NCBI GenBank assembly: GCA_944389715.1
Contig: CALXNI010000046.1
Coordinates: 1-26,179 of the forward strand
From: an uncultured Clostridia bacterium
GTDB taxonomy: Bacteria; Bacillota; Clostridia; TANB77; CAG-508
DNA length: 26,179 nt
Direction: 5' to 3'
The notes under the pieces were generated by a model that saw nothing but the letters and a program-made list of their open reading frames with translations, searched no databases and had not been told where the DNA came from. How positions within the stretch are numbered: the first letter of the stretch is position 1; every line of letters begins with the position of its first letter. The translations under genes and the position numbers were made by a program. This document shows, one piece after another, positions 16,237 to 25,342 of this stretch.

Positions 16237-18482
16237 TTAATTTATTTTCTCTACCTTTGCAATAAGTATTGTCATATCGTCTTTTGCAATGCCTAATCCA
16301 TTATCTATTGCTTCTTGCAATAATATATTTGCAATTTTTTGAATATCTTCTGTTTCTATGTTTTCTAATAAATCCTTTACCCATATTTCCTTGTTTGTAA
16401 GTTCTTGATTTGACTCCAATATTCCGGTCGCTACACATTACTATTATTTCTCCACCTTTTAAGTCCTTATCATAAACTACTAAATCAATATTATCTACTA
16501 TTCCTGCAGGTAAAGATACTGCTTTTACAACTTCTACTTTATTTTTAGATTTTATAAATGTTGGACATGCTCCATTCTTTATAAATTCAATATTACCATT
16601 ACTACTATCAAACACAGATATGTCAATAGTTGCATATGTTTCTTCGTTAGAATTTAAATTTACAGATGAATTTATTAACCCTATTGAAACATCTTTATCA
16701 AATCCTGTAGTAAGTAATCTTTTTAGCATTTTAATGACTGTTGAACTGCTTTTTTGTGCTCTTGGCCCGTGAGCCCATTCCATCACTTATTGCCATCATA
16801 AATTTCCCATCATGTAATTTTGTTTGTATACTTGTATCTCCAGATACTTCACTATTGTTTTTAGTTGTTTTTACAGAGGCAATTTGTATTTTAAATTTTT
16901 TTTCTTTTACTTCTTCTGCTTGTTTTTGAGTGTGACCACTACCATCTTCAATATCTTCTGCAAGTGATGATATTACCTTAGATACTCCTCCGCAGTTGAT
17001 TTGCAAGTATCTTTTTATTACTTGCTTCTTTTTGTTTCCATATTAAATTTAATTTATTTATTCTATAGGTATGATTAATTGCTTTAACAATTTGATTTAA
17101 ATCATTTTCTATTTGGCTATATCTTTCATCTTCTTCATTTACTCCTATTATATAATTATTATTTTTTTCGAATACTTGAATTAATTCTTCTTTATTTATC
17201 TCTTCTTTATCCTCTAATATTTCATAAATATCATCTAAAATATTTTCATTAAAATCTATAATATCTTCATATAATAAGTTATCTGTAAAATCTTCTATAT
17301 TGTTTAGTAATTCTTCTTTAAAACTATTCTTGCTGTCTTCTTCTAATTCCTCGTCTGTTTCAATTGTCGTTGCTGCAACCTCTTTATAGCTTTGTGCTAT
17401 TTCAGATATTGTTTCAGAAACACTATTTAATTTATATACTGTTTCTTCTCTATCTCCTTCTAATTCCCCACCTGTTGTAGGTAGTAATTTAGTTTTTCCA
17501 ACTATATCAGATATATCAATTTCTACATTTTTAGGTAGAAGTAATAATCCCAACGAAGCTACTAATATTTCTCTTATTGTTATAATTGGCACTGTATTTC
17601 CATTTGTTACATATGTAAGTATAGCATTTCCCAAACAAAATCCTACTATTACTCCTATTTTTCCTAATTTGTTTAGTATTCCAGCTATCATTCCGTGATA
17701 TTGCATATGAAGCCACTAAAACAGGATTTGAATTTCCTATTATTCCGCAACACCATTCCTATTGTAATTCCTGATGTTGCTCCAACTAACATTCCATTTT
17801 TCCATCCTAAAAAAAGCACTAGCATAATACTTAAAATATTACTAATTGATAAACCAAAAATGTTAAGTCCATGTAAAGAATAAAATGCAATTGCAATAAG
17901 AAGACTTGCTCCTATTACTTCTTCTACTGTGAAAGCTCGCTTTATTCCATATTCTTTTATTACTGTAATTGAATTTGCAAATACTTTATAAAAGATATAG
18001 GTAAGTAATGAAAACATAATACTTCCTAACAAATCATATACTAAGAACAATGTAAAAAACATTTTACCTGCTTGTACAATAAATGCGGAAACTAAAACAT
18101 ATAATCCTAATTTTTGTTTTTCGTTTCTATCTTTTTCTTGAAATCTTGGTCTAAATATAAGTGTTGCTACTATAAATAACAAAGTCATAACTAAATAGCT
18201 TAAAAAACCATTTACACCAAAACCAATTAAAGTACCTAGCCCTGCTGAAATATATACAATTCCTGCTGGTATTCTATTACTGCACACTGCTGCAAATATA
18301 GCAAGCCCAAAAGGCGCAAATTCTTCTCCAAATCCAACTAATGAAACCATAAATGATATTGCATATAAAACAAAGTCTGATACTGAAAAAAGATTTTTTA
18401 AGTTTATTGTATTTTTGCCTTTTTTAGTATCAAAACTTTCATTTTCCTCTTTTATTTCTTCATCTATAATATTTTGAAACAT
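16237..18482 (-). CDS. spoIIE: stage II sporulation protein E (PP2C phosphatase) with five +1 recoding sites
   Basis: SpoIIE dephosphorylates SpoIIAA and so activates sigma-F in the forespore. Five in-frame CGGs split it into six frames; moving +1 at each gives a continuous 746-residue protein of normal architecture: about ten membrane segments (about 25-325), a central coiled region, and a PP2C domain from about 530. The phosphatase motifs are rebuilt by the shifts: ISDGMGSG (D566, recoded G571), CSDGILE (D684, recoded G685), KDDMT (D734). The recoded residues are G246, G263, G497, G571 and G685. ATG at 18482 is preferred over TTG 18497 because AAGGTGG lies just before it. Confidence 0.93.
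16423..16426 (-). other. CGGA recoding site in spoIIE (Gly685)
   Basis: GAC CGGA ATA is read Asp-Gly-Ile in the PP2C motif SDG; the Asp just before it is a predicted metal ligand. Confidence 0.87.
16766..16769 (-). other. CGGG recoding site in spoIIE (Gly571)
   Basis: TCA CGGG CCA is read Ser-Gly-Pro, completing DGMGSG. It is the only CGGG case. Confidence 0.87.
16989..16992 (-). other. CGGA recoding site in spoIIE (Gly497)
   Basis: CTG CGGA GGA is read Leu-Gly-Gly (NQLGGVSKVI). Confidence 0.87.
17692..17695 (-). other. CGGA recoding site in spoIIE (Gly263)
   Basis: TCA CGGA ATG is read Ser-Gly-Met (AISGMIAGILNKLGKIG) in the membrane region, 49 bases downstream of the previous site. Confidence 0.87.
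17744..17747 (-). other. CGGA recoding site in spoIIE (Gly246)
   Basis: TTG CGGA ATA is read Leu-Gly-Ile (GMVLGIIGNSNPVLVASYA). Confidence 0.87.
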
Positions 18483-18526
18483 CCTTACCACCTTCAATAC
18501 TTTTTCTATTCTTTTGCAAATTTTTA

Positions 18527-18558
18527 TTTAATATCGGACGGCTAATAGCCGTCCCTAC
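18527..18558. repeat. single GTAGGG module in the spoIIE leader
   Basis: CGGACGGCTAATAGCCGTCC followed by CTACG is a perfect hairpin module lying between the likely spoIIE promoter and its start. It would be part of the spoIIE leader RNA. Confidence 0.65.
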
Positions 18559-18565
18559 GAATTTT

Positions 18566-18611
18566 ATTTTATCACTTGTAAATATACTTTTTTGTCATAT
18601 CTAGTTGTCAA
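18566..18611 (-). promoter_or_regulatory. possible Spo0A-dependent promoter of spoIIE
   Basis: The minus strand has TTTGACA and TATGACA (close to the 0A box TTCGACA) 13 bases apart, then TAAAAT 21 bases after ATGACA. An overlong spacer with 0A boxes resembles the known spoIIE promoter of Bacillus. It is inferred only from these motifs. Confidence 0.45.
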
Positions 18612-18706
18612 AATAGAAAAAGTTTTTTGCAATTTGTGATATATTTACTTATTTTTTTCTCTTTTGATTACTTTGTTTTTAATTTTTTAGTTATAATGTG
18701 TATTTT

Positions 18707-20715
18707 TTAAGTTTGTTCTGTAAAATATTCGTTTATCCTTATTATAAGCTCATGTTTTGCTTCCTCCATGGTCATTCCTTCTAGTTGAGCTCCTGCTAGT
18801 GTAATATGCCCTCCTCCTCCGAAGTTTTTCAAGTATTATTTGAACGTTTATATCACCTATTGAGCGTCCACTAATACAAATTTTATCTCCTAAATTACCT
18901 ATTACAAATGATGCAGTTATATTGCTAATTGTAAGCAACTCATCTGCTGCTTTTGCACAAATTAAATTAGCGTTTTTATCTTTTTCGTCATATTCAGAAA
19001 TTCCTATAGATTCATTTATAATTTCTGCTTTTTTAACTATATCTGCTATTACATTATAACTTTCCAAATCACTTTGAAACCATTTTTTAACCCTTATTAT
19101 ATCTATACCATATTTTCTAAGATATGCTGCCGCTTCAAAGGTTCTAACTCCTGTTTTAAATGTAAAATTTTTAGTATCCATCATTATACCTGCATATAAT
19201 CCTTCAGCTTCTATTTGCTCTAGCAATACATCATTTGTGCCATATTCTATAATTTCTGTAACTAATTCTGATGCTGAAGATGCATATGCTTCGTGAAAAG
19301 TAAGTATAGCATTTTCAATATAATCTGCACTTTTTCTATGATGATCTATTATAACAATGTTTTCTGTTTTTTCTAATAGTTCTGGTACTTCCACATAACT
19401 TTTTTTATGCGTATCTGTAATTATTAATAGAGTATCTGGCGTTATTTTAGCTGTAGCTTCATTTTTATCTATAATAACATTTTTATATTCTTCTTGTTCT
19501 TCTAATGCTTCTATAAAGTTTCCTAATGCTAAACCTTTTGTTGTATTTACTATATATGCATCTTTGTTTAATGTTCTAGCAAATCTATATAAGCCTAAAC
19601 TAGACCCTACAGAATCAATATCTCCATTTAAATGGCCCATTATTATAACATTACTTGCATCTTTTATTAATTCTTCTAATGCATGTGCTACAACTCTTGC
19701 TTTTACCTTTGTTCTTTTTTCTAATTCTTGTGCTTTTCCTCCAAAGAAACTATATTTTCCCTCAGTCTTAATTACTGCTTGATCTCCTCCTCTTCCGAAG
19801 TGCTATATCCATTGCATCCTGAGTCTCTAAATATTTTTCATAGTTTGTATTTCCTTCGTTAGAAATAGCTATACTAAGTGTTATTTGTAATTTCTCTTCT
19901 GTTTTTATTTCTTTTATCTTATCTAAAATACTAAATTTTTCATTTTTCATTTCTTCTAAATGTTTTTGCTCAAAAATATAAACAAATGTGTCTCTTTCTG
20001 TTTTTATCATAATACCTTCTGTTTCAGCTGCCCAATCATATAGCATTTTTTCGATTGTTGCCATTATTTGTGATTTTTCTTCAGTTGCCATCCTTTGAAT
20101 TATTTCTTCATAATTATCAATCATAATAATTCCTATACATGTTTTTGAATCATCATATTTTTGAGATAATTCTTTTATTTCTGTTATATCTATAAAATAT
20201 AAGATAGTCATATATTTATTTGTTTTTCTTTTATCTTTTTGCCTTATTTTTACATAATCTCCAATTACATGATAGGTTCTTTCATCTATTTTAACTTCTT
20301 TGTCAACTGTAGGCATATTATTATTGTCGATATCAGTTTTTATTTCTTTTGTAATATCATCTATATATTTGTTAATTCCAACATTTGCAAATTCTTTGTT
20401 AAATTTGGAACTCCTCCAAATCACATTTCCGTCTGTTTCCAATATTATTAGTGGAAATGGAGAATTTATTAAAGTATTTTTTGCTGCTGAATCCATACTA
20501 ATTGTAAGTTCATTAATATAATTTGATACTTCACCTTTTCTTTTATTATATATCCATATGGTGTATATAATTATTCCTATATATAATATAATACTAGGAA
20601 TAATATATATTGGCACATTTACACATAATAATATTAATATAACAGCTATAACAAATAAATATAATTTTGTTTTTAACTCTATGTTTTCAAATATTTTTTT
20701 ATTATTGCTTGACAT
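18707..20715 (-). CDS. gdpP: cyclic-di-AMP phosphodiesterase GdpP with two +1 recoding sites
   Basis: A membrane DHH-DHHA1 phosphodiesterase that hydrolyses c-di-AMP. Moving +1 at two in-frame CGGs gives 668 residues, close to the usual 655-660. Two membrane segments (about 16-55) come first, then a PAS-like region, a degenerate GGDEF, and DHH from about 345: MGHLNGDIDS, DTH and IDHHR are present. The DHHA1 end LGGGGHITLAGAQLEG contains recoded G632; G307 (ALGRGGDQAVIK) is the other. Without the shifts the whole hydrolase half would be lost. The first DHH motif reads HLNGD where HxxPD is more usual. Confidence 0.93.
18818..18821 (-). other. CGGA recoding site in gdpP (Gly632)
   Basis: CTT CGGA GGA GGA GGG CAT is read Leu-Gly-Gly-Gly-Gly-His, the DHHA1 signature. 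Confidence 0.87.
19794..19797 (-). other. CGGA recoding site in gdpP (Gly307)
   Basis: CTT CGGA AGA GGA is read Leu-Gly-Arg-Gly-Gly-Asp-Gln at the end of the degenerate GGDEF domain. Confidence 0.87.
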
Positions 20716-20770
20716 ATTTTTTATATCTCCCCTTTAATGTTGTAACCTTAATAATTGTATCTCAAAATGG

Positions 20771-21635
20771 CTATTTTGTCAATTTTTTAAACCAATAGTC
20801 TGATATTTTTGCAAAATTTTCTAATGATAAATTTTCTCCCCTTACTCTTAAATCAAATCCTAAATTTATTAGCATTCTTTCAATTTCTTCCTTGCTTCCC
20901 AAATTTCCATTTGATAATCCATTTAATAGTGTTTTTCTTTTTTGCATAAATGCAATTTTTATAATTTTAAATAAAAGTTCTTCACTTTCCACTTTAACAG
21001 ATGGAGTTTTTAATACATTTAATTTTATAACACTAGAATTAACCTCTGGTGCAGGTAAAAAACATGTATTTTGTACATCTAATACTTTTTCTGGATTTGT
21101 ATAGTAATTAATTGCACATGTTATTGCACCTGAATTTTTTCCTCCTGGAATATCTACTAATCTGTCTGCAACTTCTTTTTGCACCATAACGGTTATGCTT
21201 TCTATGTCTAATCGTTCTTCTAAAAGTTTCATTATTATTGGAGTAGTTATATAATATGGTAAATTTGCAACAATTTTTACTGATGTTATATCTACACTTT
21301 TCTCTTGCTTTATTAAACCATTTAAATCTACTTTTAATACATCTTCATTTATTAACCTAAAATTACTGTAGAATTTAAATCTATCATTTAAAATCTCAAT
21401 CATTCTTGTATCAAGTTCAATACAAACCACTTTGCCTGCATTATCAAGTAGCCTTTGCGTTAGACTTCCGAAGTCCTGGACCAATTTCAATAATTAAATC
21501 TTCTTTTTTTATATCAGCAGCTTTAATTATTCCATTTACTATATCTTCATCAATTAAAAAATTTTGCCCAAGCTTTTTATTTGCTGATATATTATATTTT
21601 CTTAAAATATTCTTTGTTTCATTATATAAATTCAA
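20771..21635 (-). CDS. ksgA: 16S rRNA dimethyladenosine transferase with a +1 recoding site
   Basis: KsgA/RsmA dimethylates two adjacent adenines near the 3' end of 16S rRNA. Two frames join at CTT-CGG-A (CGG 21470-21468): skipping one base reads IIEIGPGLGSLTQRLL, the SAM-binding motif I, with recoded G56, and gives 287 residues. NLPYYITTP (motif IV) and the C-terminal FMQKRKTLLNGL segment are present. I chose TTG at 21635 because AAGGTG lies 6 bases before it; GTG at 21644 is in the same frame. It is followed by gdpP in the same direction after 55 bases. Confidence 0.92.
21467..21470 (-). other. CGGA recoding site in ksgA (Gly56)
   Basis: CTT CGGA AGT is read Leu-Gly-Ser within GPGLGSLT. 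Confidence 0.88.
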
Positions 21636-21682
21636 TTCTATCACCTTTTTTATTATATAATAATATTAATATCTATTGCAAC

Positions 21683-21940
21683 AGATTGGAATTTGTTGTT
21701 TAGAGATTAGAGATTAGAGGTTAAAGATTAAAAATTAAAAATTAATTTAAGAAAAGGGGCGATTTTAATCGCCCGTAAAATCATGTCAAATTTATTGCAA
21801 ACGTTGTAGGGGCGGGCCTTGTGTCCTCCCGCAAAAATATGCAAAATTAATTTCGTATTTTTCGGACGGCAGATTGCCGTCACTACATTTTTAAATTCTA
21901 ATCTCTAACCTCTAATCTCTAAACAACAAATTCCAATTTA
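21683..21940. repeat. MITE-like composite of GTAGGGG modules (copy F)
   Basis: Fills the gap between ksgA and the PBP gene, which are divergent. The ends are AGATTGGAATTTGTTG and CAACAAATTCCAATTTA, each with a TTAGAGATTAGAGG tail next to it, and the core has three GC-rich modules. Unlike copies A-C, neither end touches a stop codon. Confidence 0.75.
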
Positions 21941-21945
21941 TACTG

Positions 21946-21974
21946 TTGATTTTTCTAGAATTATGATATACAAT
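21946..21974 (+). promoter_or_regulatory. promoter of the PBP gene
   Basis: TTGATT (21946-21951), 17 bases, TACAAT (21969-21974), 35 bases before the ATG at 22010; GAGG lies before the start. Confidence 0.55.
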
Positions 21975-22009
21975 TTTCTTAAATTATATATAAAATCGAG
22001 GTTATAATA

Positions 22010-24243
22010 ATGGGAAGAAAAAATAAAAATATTAAAATAGATAATATAGGTTTAAAGAGGCTACGCATGTTCATGGCTGTTGGTTTTGTAATTCTTATTT
22101 TACTTGTGTTTAGAATAGGATATATACAATTTGTTCAAGGTGCAGAACTTAAGGAAGAAGCTGTAACAAGGCAACTAGCTAATAAAACTCTAACACCTAA
22201 CAGAGGAACAATTTACGACTCTACAGGTAAAGCTCTTGCAATTAGTGCAAAGGTTGACACAGTTTCCATAAATCCATCTCAAGTAAAATATTCTAATGGA
22301 GATGAAGTTAATAAAGAAGTTTTAGCACATGCATTCAGCGATATTTTTGAATTAGATTATTCAGAAACTTTAGATGACTTAAACACAAAAACTTCTTCTT
22401 TTATAATTGCTTCTAAAGTTGAAAATGATAAAGTAGAAGCACTTCAAAAATGGATGGATGATAATAAAGTAAGTTCAGGTATTACCATTACAGAGGACAC
22501 AAAAAGGTACTATCCTTATAATAATTTAGCTTCAAATCTTATTGGTTTTACTGGTAGCGAAAACACTGGTAGAATGGGGTTAGAATATACTTTAGATGAT
22601 ATACTTTCTCGGAACTCCTGGTAAAACTTTAGTTGCTACAGACTCTGTTAAAAGTGAAATTCCAAATGGTCAGCAGTCTTATGTTGCTGCACAAAACGGT
22701 AATGACGTAACACTTACAATAGATGTAAATGTGCAGTCAATTGCAGAAAAATATCTTGCACAAGCTGTAACTGATAATAAAGCAGATGGTGGAAATGTAA
22801 TTATAATGAATCCATCTAATGGAGATGTTCTAGCTATGGCAACATATCCAGATTACAATTTAAATGAACCATATACCATAAATACAGCTGAGTTAAAAGA
22901 AAAATGGGACACATTATCTTCCGAAGAAAAAAGCAGTGAATTATATAATATGTGGAATAACCCTGCTGTGCAAAGTACATACGAACCAGGCTCAACTTTT
23001 AAAATAATTACAGCAGCTGCTGGTTTAGAAGAAGGAATTATTACTCCTGATAATCACTCTGATTTCTATTGTTCTGGTTCTGAAAATATTTCTGGAGTAG
23101 AAATGCGATGCTGGAAATATTATGATCCACACGGCTCACAAAGTCTAAAAGAAGCTCTAGCAAATTCATGTAATCCTGCTTTTATACAACTAGGTCAAAA
23201 AATAGGAGCACGTACTTTGTATAAATACTACAGAGGTTTTGGCTTATTTAATACTACCAACTCATATTTTTATGGAGAATCAAATAGTGTATTTTTTGAC
23301 GAAAATAATATAAATGAATTCAACTTAGCTACAATGTCATTTGGTCAGAGATTTACAATTACTCCAATCCAACTAATAACTGCAATATCATCTATAGCTA
23401 ATGAAGGTGTTTTAGTTGAGCCACGTATTGTAAAAGAAATTAAAAATACTGATACAGGTGCGGTAACTACAATAGAACCAAAAACAGTAAGACAAGTTGT
23501 TTCAAAAGAAACTGCCGAAACATTAATGGAAATGTTAGAATATGTAGTAAATGAAGGTACAGGTAAATATGCTAAAATTTCTGGTTATTCTATTGGTGGA
23601 AAAACAGGTACATCTGAACCCCTTTCAGGAAACGAAGATGAAGGTTATGTAGCTTCTTTTATTGCTATGTCACCAACTGTAAATACTCAAGTTGTTGTTT
23701 TAGTTACAATATATGATCCTAAAGGAGATAGTCACCAAGGTAGCCAAGTTGCAGGCCCTGTAGTTAAACAAATTTTATCAGAAGTGCTTCCATACTTAGG
23801 AGTAGCCTCTGAAAATACTTCTGACTCAAGTTCTACCACTTCTAATAATAGCAGTTTGCTTCCTGATGTTAGAAATAAAACAATAGAAGAGGCAAAAGCT
23901 TTACTAAAAGATTCTGGATTTAATGTTAAAATTACAGGAGATGAAGATGAAGCTACAACTTTAATTGTGGATCAAGTTCCAAAACCTGGTGTTACTTTGT
24001 TAGAAGATTCTACTATATATTTATATACATCAAACAACAATGTTCGTTCTACGACAACAGTACCAGACCTAAGGGGAATGTCTGTTGCTCAAGTAATTAA
24101 TTCTATACAAGCTTCTAATTTAAATGTTATTATGGATGGCTCTGGAACAGTTGTAAGTCAGGATATTGCATCACGGAAAAGAAGTTGAACAAGGAACTGC
24201 CATAACTGTTACAATGCAAACTGAAACTGCTAGTGGGTATTAA
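22010..24243 (+). CDS. class B penicillin-binding protein (SpoVD/FtsI type) with two PASTA domains and two +1 recoding sites
   Basis: A peptidoglycan transpeptidase for septal or spore cortex wall. Moving +1 at CGG 22610 and CGG 24174 gives 743 residues. One membrane anchor lies at about 23-43, then the dimerisation domain with NRGTIYDSTG and GRMGLEYTLDDILSGTPG (recoded G201). The transpeptidase domain has STFK with Ser328, SCN at 386-388 and KTGT at 531-534. Two PASTA domains follow (from about 610 and 680), and recoded G722 lies in the second. Without the first shift only the anchor and part of the N-terminal domain would be made. SpoVD or the vegetative PBP2b cannot be told apart here. Confidence 0.92.
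22610..22613 (+). other. CGGA recoding site in the PBP gene (Gly201)
   Basis: TCT CGGA ACT is read Ser-Gly-Thr-Pro-Gly, the LSGTPG segment conserved in class B PBPs. Confidence 0.87.
24174..24177 (+). other. CGGA recoding site in the PBP gene (Gly722)
   Basis: TCA CGGA AAA is read Ser-Gly-Lys in the second PASTA domain, extending the protein by 22 residues to TAA at 24241. Confidence 0.83.
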
Positions 24244-24252
24244 GGCTTTTAA

Positions 24253-24651
24253 AATATTAAGCAAAGAAAATCATTTACTGTTAGTATAGCTGATAGTAAA
24301 CACGTTGTAGAAGCTGATTATTTTGGAGTAGTATCAGGAAATAGCACTCCAAATAAATTTGAAAATAGTGGTCTTTCAGCAACAAAATCAGAAAATGTTG
24401 ATGCACCCATTATAAATGAATTTCCAATTTGTTTTGAATGCGAATTTATAGAATATCAAGATGATGAATATGGTTGTGGAGTAATAGGAAAAGTAGTAAA
24501 TGTTACTGCTGACGAAAATGTTATGAATGGAGAAAATGTTGATATAGAATTAGTTAGTGCTATCGCCTTTGACCCATATACTCATGGATATTATAAAGTT
24601 ACTAAGAGGGTAGGCGAAGCTTTTAAAGATGGATTACAACTAAAAAAATAA
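24253..24651 (+). pseudogene. N-terminally truncated flavin reductase-like remnant
   Basis: An open frame without a start codon encodes the C-terminal two thirds of a flavin reductase-like protein: SFTVSIADSKHVVEADYFG, SGNSTPNKFE, DAPIINEFP and a typical end KRVGEAFKDGLQLKK. About 60 N-terminal residues are missing and the PBP stop lies just before it in the same frame. It is a relic, not a working gene. Confidence 0.8.
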
Positions 24652-24675
24652 CTATACAACTTGCAATTTATTGCA

Positions 24676-24708
24676 GAGATTATCAATATAACGATAATCT
24701 CTTTTTAT
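24676..24708 (+). terminator. terminator after the flavin reductase remnant
   Basis: GAGATTATC and GATAATCTC form a 9-bp stem followed by TTTTTATT. Confidence 0.7.
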
Positions 24709-25027
24709 TACCAATATTCTTGTTTTTATATTCATCTTCTAATATTTTATTTATCTCTTCTGGACTCTCTTTGCAACCATTATTTAGCCACTTTTTAACA
24801 ACCGCATTCAAACCAGCCATAAAAAATTCAATATGATAGTCTATATATTTATCATCATATATAGTTTTAGATAAAGTTGTTAATGTTCAGACTAAAATTT
24901 AAAAAGTAGAATAAATGTAGGGGCGATTTTAATCGCCCGCTCTCCAAAGAAATTGCTAAAATATGAATTACAATTTGGTCTGAACATTAACACAAAGTTT
25001 TGGCAAAAAAATGTTCGTTAATATTGC
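24683..25027 (-). pseudogene. TetR/AcrR regulator C-terminal remnant, split by a MITE
   Basis: The minus strand encodes TetR-type C-terminal sequence (YHIEFFMAGLNAVVKKWLNN, then GCKESPEEINKIL). Removing the MITE at 24879-24991 plus one 8-base repeat restores the upstream frame (NINEHFFAKT-LSKTIYDD). The N-terminal DNA-binding half is absent; the toxin locus begins where it should be. Confidence 0.75.
24879..24991. mobile_element. 113-bp MITE with 8-bp target duplication (copy G)
   Basis: The ends are inverted: GTTAATGTTCAGACTAAAAT and the complement of TTTGGTCTGAACATTAAC. It is flanked by ATAAAGTT (24871-24878) and ACAAAGTT (24992-24999), an 8-bp duplication with one change. The core holds one GTAGGGG module (GGCGATTTTAATCGCC). 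It interrupts the TetR remnant. Confidence 0.8.
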
Positions 25028-25052
25028 TTTTTCTATATTTCTATGCTATACT
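25024..25052 (+). promoter_or_regulatory. toxin mRNA promoter
   Basis: TTGCTT (25024-25029), 17 bases, TATACT (25047-25052); the transcript should start near 25059. Confidence 0.65.
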
Positions 25053-25135
25053 GACTAACATAGGAAATGAGAATAAGCAGATGTGGTTTGCCACTTTTAA
25101 TCCACAACTTATGTTGTGAGTGAGGAGGTGGTGCT

Positions 25136-25246
25136 ATGATAGAAGCAGTTTTATTAGAGATAATATACTTACTTTTATTTGGCTTAGTTGTCGAAACTAT
25201 TATAGTATTTGCCTTAATTATATTGGTTATAATTTTAAGCAAATAG
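25136..25246 (+). CDS. small hydrophobic peptide, probable type I toxin
   Basis: A 36-residue peptide, MIEAVLLEIIYLLLFGLVVE then a hydrophobic stretch ending ILSK. It is almost entirely one membrane segment, as in type I and holin-like toxins of Firmicutes. A strong GAGGAGG precedes the ATG. The mRNA leader has GTGGTTTGCCA (25083) complementary to TGGCAAACCAC (25304) downstream, the long-range 5'-3' pairing common in such toxin mRNAs. A shared terminator and a consensus antisense promoter follow. I do not recognise a named family. Confidence 0.7.
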   Translation: MIEAVLLEIIYLLLFGLVVETIIVFALIILVIILSK

Positions 25247-25251
25247 ACAAT

Positions 25252-25294
25252 AAAAAAACACATCTGTAACTTGGCAGTTCAATGTGTTTTTTTA
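25252..25294. terminator. bidirectional terminator shared by toxin mRNA and antisense RNA
   Basis: AAAAAAACACAT and ATGTGTTTTTTT form a stem with A and T tracts on both sides, so it can end transcripts from either strand. Confidence 0.75.
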
Positions 25295-25336
25295 CATATT
25301 AACTGGCAAACCACGTTTGTGGATTTTCCATTTCCT
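25252..25336 (-). ncRNA. probable antisense antitoxin RNA
   Basis: The minus strand carries a perfect promoter pair (TTGACA, 17, TATAAT) at 25371-25343. Transcription from about 25336 to the shared terminator would give an RNA of about 85 bases. Its end is complementary to the 3' end of the toxin mRNA over the terminator hairpin, as in TxpA/RatA-type systems. Confidence 0.6.
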
Positions 25337-25342
25337 ATTTTT

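Noticed and set aside
377..24243. Sequencing or assembly errors as the cause of the split genes
   Set aside because: All 13 breaks share the CGGN tetramer in one phase, none is in a homopolymer, preceding bases vary (A, C, G, T), and out-of-frame CGGs nearby are never affected.
377..24243. CGG reassigned to another amino acid (such as Trp or Gln) as in some Firmicutes
   Set aside because: The downstream protein continues only in the +1 frame, so a plain triplet reassignment cannot explain it.
377..24243. Classical programmed frameshift of the prfB type
   Set aside because: The sites share no stop codon, common slippery codon or upstream ribosome-binding-like spacer; only CGGN is common.
25033..25263. 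76-codon minus-strand frame over the toxin gene
   Set aside because: It is antisense to the toxin, without a ribosome site, and the toxin reading with strong signals explains the region better.
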